Below, one piece after another: positions 60,737-64,000 of a stretch of 64,000 nt of DNA; the first letter of the stretch is position 1; each line of letters opens with the position of its first letter. The notes beneath the pieces are model-generated. The model was given only the letters and a program-made list of their open reading frames with translations. It had not been told where the DNA came from and did not search any database. Source of the DNA: Datnioides undecimradiatus (lineage: Eukaryota > Chordata > Actinopteri > Lobotiformes > Datnioididae); contig WARS01000016.1 in the NCBI GenBank assembly GCA_008933995.1, forward strand, positions 14,125,348 to 14,189,347. The letters run 5' to 3'. Position numbers and translations under genes: made by a program.

Positions 60737-63700
60737 TCCTTACTAAGACAAGCTGAAGTGGCAATACCTCCCTGGAGTCTGCTAACTCTTTGGGGACACA
60801 TCGCTAACAATTAACAATTTAAGTTAATTTTAAGCAAATTTCATAGAGGTATTGTACCTGGTTGTGTTGATAATAATGGTGTTGTCACCTTACTCAAACT
60901 CACTTTAATTCTTTAAGAATACTAAAAGAAGTGAGATTAGGATTCTCCACAGTACACTCACAATGACGATCAAAAATCCAAATTTGTCTTCTAATAATAA
61001 TGATCTGATCACTTTAACTACCCTTAACCCTGATATAATTAATATCTGTAATTCATTGCATTCTGTTGGGCTTCTTGCCAGCTCCGAACCCTTTTTATCA
61101 TTTAAGGTTTTCCCAAACTAACAGTGACCTTGCTTTCTGCTAAAATGAAACATTAAGAAAACCCACCATGTCTCAAGTTCCACTGAATTTCAACAACATG
61201 GTATGCTTTAGTAGTTCAACTGCACAAAGTCTAAGGCAGAGTAATGGGTGTAGCATAGTGAGGAAGCCTCAGTGTGCGCTAAAATAAAGGATTCATGATA
61301 AATGAAAGAGGGAGTCTTGCATGCATCACTGCACTCTGAAAGAAATATGTCATTAATATAAAGACACACAGCATAACGTGAACAATTTAAAACTTAGTTA
61401 GCATTTTTTTTCATATGAGAATTTAGCCTGTCTTTGAACAGTACTGTCCAAGAGCACATTGCTTTAATCTTAATGTACTGTCATACTTTACACATGCTGA
61501 GCTGGTAAATACTAAGGTTACTGCATGTCCTTCGGGTGCAACAAGCGTGTTAAAGCTAATTATATACACAGGCTGTCTCTAAAATACTGCAACAGATGTG
61601 CAGTGAATGATGATGTTCTTTATGCAGCTGCAACTCTTTTTCATTTCAGGAGATTCTTCAACAAAGACAAAGTACCAAATGAATATCTCAGAGCTGTGTT
61701 CTCTGATTAATAAAGAGAGATTTGAAGTGTTCTTTAATTTAAAACTGTAAAGGGGTTATTAAGTCTTATATCATATATCATATATTAACACTACATAGTA
61801 ATCCATTCTTACAAGACACACACACAGTTTGATCATGAAAGATACCTATGCAACTAACTGCATAAAAAGTCTGTGTGATGTCATTTGTCACTTGCTGACA
61901 TTCAGGAGCCAGAAAAAAGAAATGACACAATGCTTTACATCCACTACAGATTACATCCAGTCATATCCAGGTGTACTGCACAGCAGGGCTGACACCTCTC
62001 ACTATTGTTCTACTGACTTATACTCAACCCAACAATGTTTTCTCCTGCATATTCTCCTACTACTCCCAACCAATTAGATTTAATTTTGGTGTATGTTTAT
62101 TAAAAGGAGATTGGTTCGCTCTACAGAGTTGCTACTTGGGTTCTTGGAACGTTGTGTCAAACAGCACAGCAATTCCCATCAAAATTGCTGTCGATTACAT
62201 CAATTCTTTGACATGAATGCTTCTGTGTCATTTATAACATATAAAATGGAACAATAACATAGTGATATCTTCTTATTAAATAGGGTTCTGCTGTGTTTCA
62301 CAGTGCTGATAACATCTGTGGCACAACAGCATATTTTAACTAAGTTTCAGACACAGTTTAGCAAGCAGAGTCTTTATTAAGTAATGTTGTTTGCCTACTT
62401 GTTTGCTCACATTGTGAATTAATGGCTAAGAAAAGAGATCAGAATATAGCTGATGGGTGGTTATATTCATTGAGTCATTGTCATCAACAGCTCATTTGGC
62501 CACATGAAATAAAACAAGAAAAACAGCTTAAAATGAAAGTTTAAAGTTTCTGCACCAGGTACTTCTTTCCTCCCATGGCTAAAGTTGAAACAGTGGGTGA
62601 CAATGCACCACCATGCCATATTCCCTTCACCCTGGAGGACTGTTGAGCCTTGCTGAGCAGACGTTTAACCCAGATTAGCCCCGTACTCTGATCTCCCGAT
62701 AGATATTCAGCTCAGCTACTCCTCCGCTTATCCCCTCTTCTTCCACTCTTTTTTTTCCTCCCTTCGGGACCTCTTATCTATGGGCAGAAACATTTTCACC
62801 ATTTCAGAGCTGGCGATATGTGATAGCGCAGGTTGGAGAGAGGTAGGAAGGGAGAGAGGGTAGAGACAAGTGAAACTAACATTTGTTATTAATAATTCAT
62901 TGTCAGCTTTCTGTGACCCCTACAAATAGACACACATTTTCATTTTCTGCAGAATCTCATCCCTACTGCCTCAAAACAAGGGTGCAGAGATAAGTGCATG
63001 TTTTTTGACTCTGTCTTGCAGATAAGCCTGTTTTTATAAGCTCCATTCCAAGATATACCACTGCAGTCAGTGACAGAAATATCTTAGAAGTGTCAAACAA
63101 GATTGGGGTGTCACTCAGAGGAATATAAGCTCCTGAAAATATATAAACAATCACTCAGGGGCTCTGACTTCAAGTGCAGCAGATGCCTGAATGTGAAGCC
63201 TAATGCTGCTCTAGGAAATGAAATTGTGACTTTCACTCTAGCCACTTTTCCTCAATCAACAATTTTAGTCTGGTTTTAAGTGGGTGATAGATACACATAA
63301 TGTTGATGACAACACAGAAACAACCTTAACACAGTCAAATGCCTCAAATACAGAAAATGTTACACCTTGGCAGCTTAGAAAAATCAAAGTGCAACTCACT
63401 ATTTTCTTCAGTGTCTGACAAGTATAGTGTAAAAAATAGCATAACAGGACATTTGTACAGTTGTGTTTGAGAAGGGAAGCTATAATGTGAAATGCAAGAT
63501 TGTGTGACAAACAAGACTGATGTCATCAGTTAGCTAAAATCTTACATACTATTACTTCATGTTATTTATAATCCAGACCTTCACTGTGTTCATAATGCTT
63601 GCAAAATATCTGAATGAAATCACTGTCTAATCCCAATGCTAATGTCTTAAGCTAATGCTAATGCTCATGTGAAAGCAGATACCTGTGTACAGCTGCAATG

Positions 63701-64000
63701 CCAGTGATTTGCCAGGAAACAGTTAAGTGGTGTTTTTGATGAAGATTGCTATTTGACTATCTCACTCTTCTCTTTCACGCACACACACATACACATGCAT
63801 ATACAGAGTTATCTGCCAGAAAGAGTCTGAGAGCTGAGGAAGTGGACTCTGCCACCTTTAGCTGTTGTTAATCCCCCTGAGCTCACACACACTGGCCATA
63901 TTGAACACATTTCCTGTTACAAACAAGAACATAGTGAGGTCTGTGTGTGTGTGTGTTAGAGGGTACATGCATGCATGACTGTGTTATATGTGCTGATCCA

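Larger units (their letters stand above)
58233..64000. other. start of next mgat5b intron, to window end
   Basis: It begins with donor GTTAGT and shows no further exon up to the window edge; the expected next peptide (CRIRVIDTFGTEP-like) was not seen. It has CA microsatellites at 58653-58681 and 58777-58831, a TG-rich stretch at 60530-60560, a poly(A) run at 60719-60736 and a (TATC/ATAT) patch near 61770. The rest is unassigned. Confidence 0.85.

Noticed and set aside
58233..64000. Search for the next MGAT5B exon (CRIRVIDTFGTEP-like)
   Set aside because: No such peptide found in any + strand frame read; assumed to be downstream.

Overview
The window is vertebrate genomic DNA, most likely from a teleost fish. 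It is AT-rich and intron-dominated, with many long (CA)n/(GT)n and (CT)n microsatellites and relics of repeat families I associate with teleosts: L2/CR1-group LINE pieces, a tRNA-derived SINE, a candidate solo LTR and MITE-like elements. There is no operon structure and no prokaryotic or viral gene set. All family assignments come from sequence memory, because no search could be run.

The one gene I can support is the middle part of mgat5b on the + strand. It encodes alpha-1,6-mannosylglycoprotein 6-beta-N-acetylglucosaminyltransferase B (GnT-Vb/GnT-IX, family GT18). Seven exons are placed at 12163-12313, 20560-20669, 23718-23794, 24120-24299, 28483-28647, 35026-35195 and 58101-58232. All have GT-AG introns and join in one reading frame (phases 2, 1, 0, 0, 0, 2, then 2). 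Together they give about 985 coding bases, or 328 residues: the lumenal stem, the cysteine-rich N-terminal domain and the start of the GT18 catalytic fold. The start codon, cytoplasmic tail and membrane anchor were not found in 1-12162 and probably lie upstream. The exons after residue motif LKKHK were not found in 58233-64000 and probably lie downstream.

Layout: 1-12162 is upstream or intronic DNA with a LINE 3' end, a second LINE tail and a SINE. 12163-28647 holds five exons in introns of 0.3-8.2 kb. 28648-35025 is a 6.4 kb intron with a possible extra in-frame exon. 35196-58100 is a very large intron (22.9 kb) holding most of the repeat relics, including a decayed reverse transcriptase. 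58233-64000 is the start of the next intron.

Points for a second look: a 108-bp phase-0 candidate cassette exon at 30038-30145; a NAGNAG tandem acceptor at exon 23718; two acceptors whose pyrimidine tract is replaced by TG-rich sequence; a candidate alternative first exon near 16073-16344; a 498-bp solo-LTR-like unit with 7-bp terminal inverted repeats; and a perfect 15-bp-stem hairpin at 45147-45206. I found no clearly new biological system. Most of the window is ordinary intron and repeat DNA.
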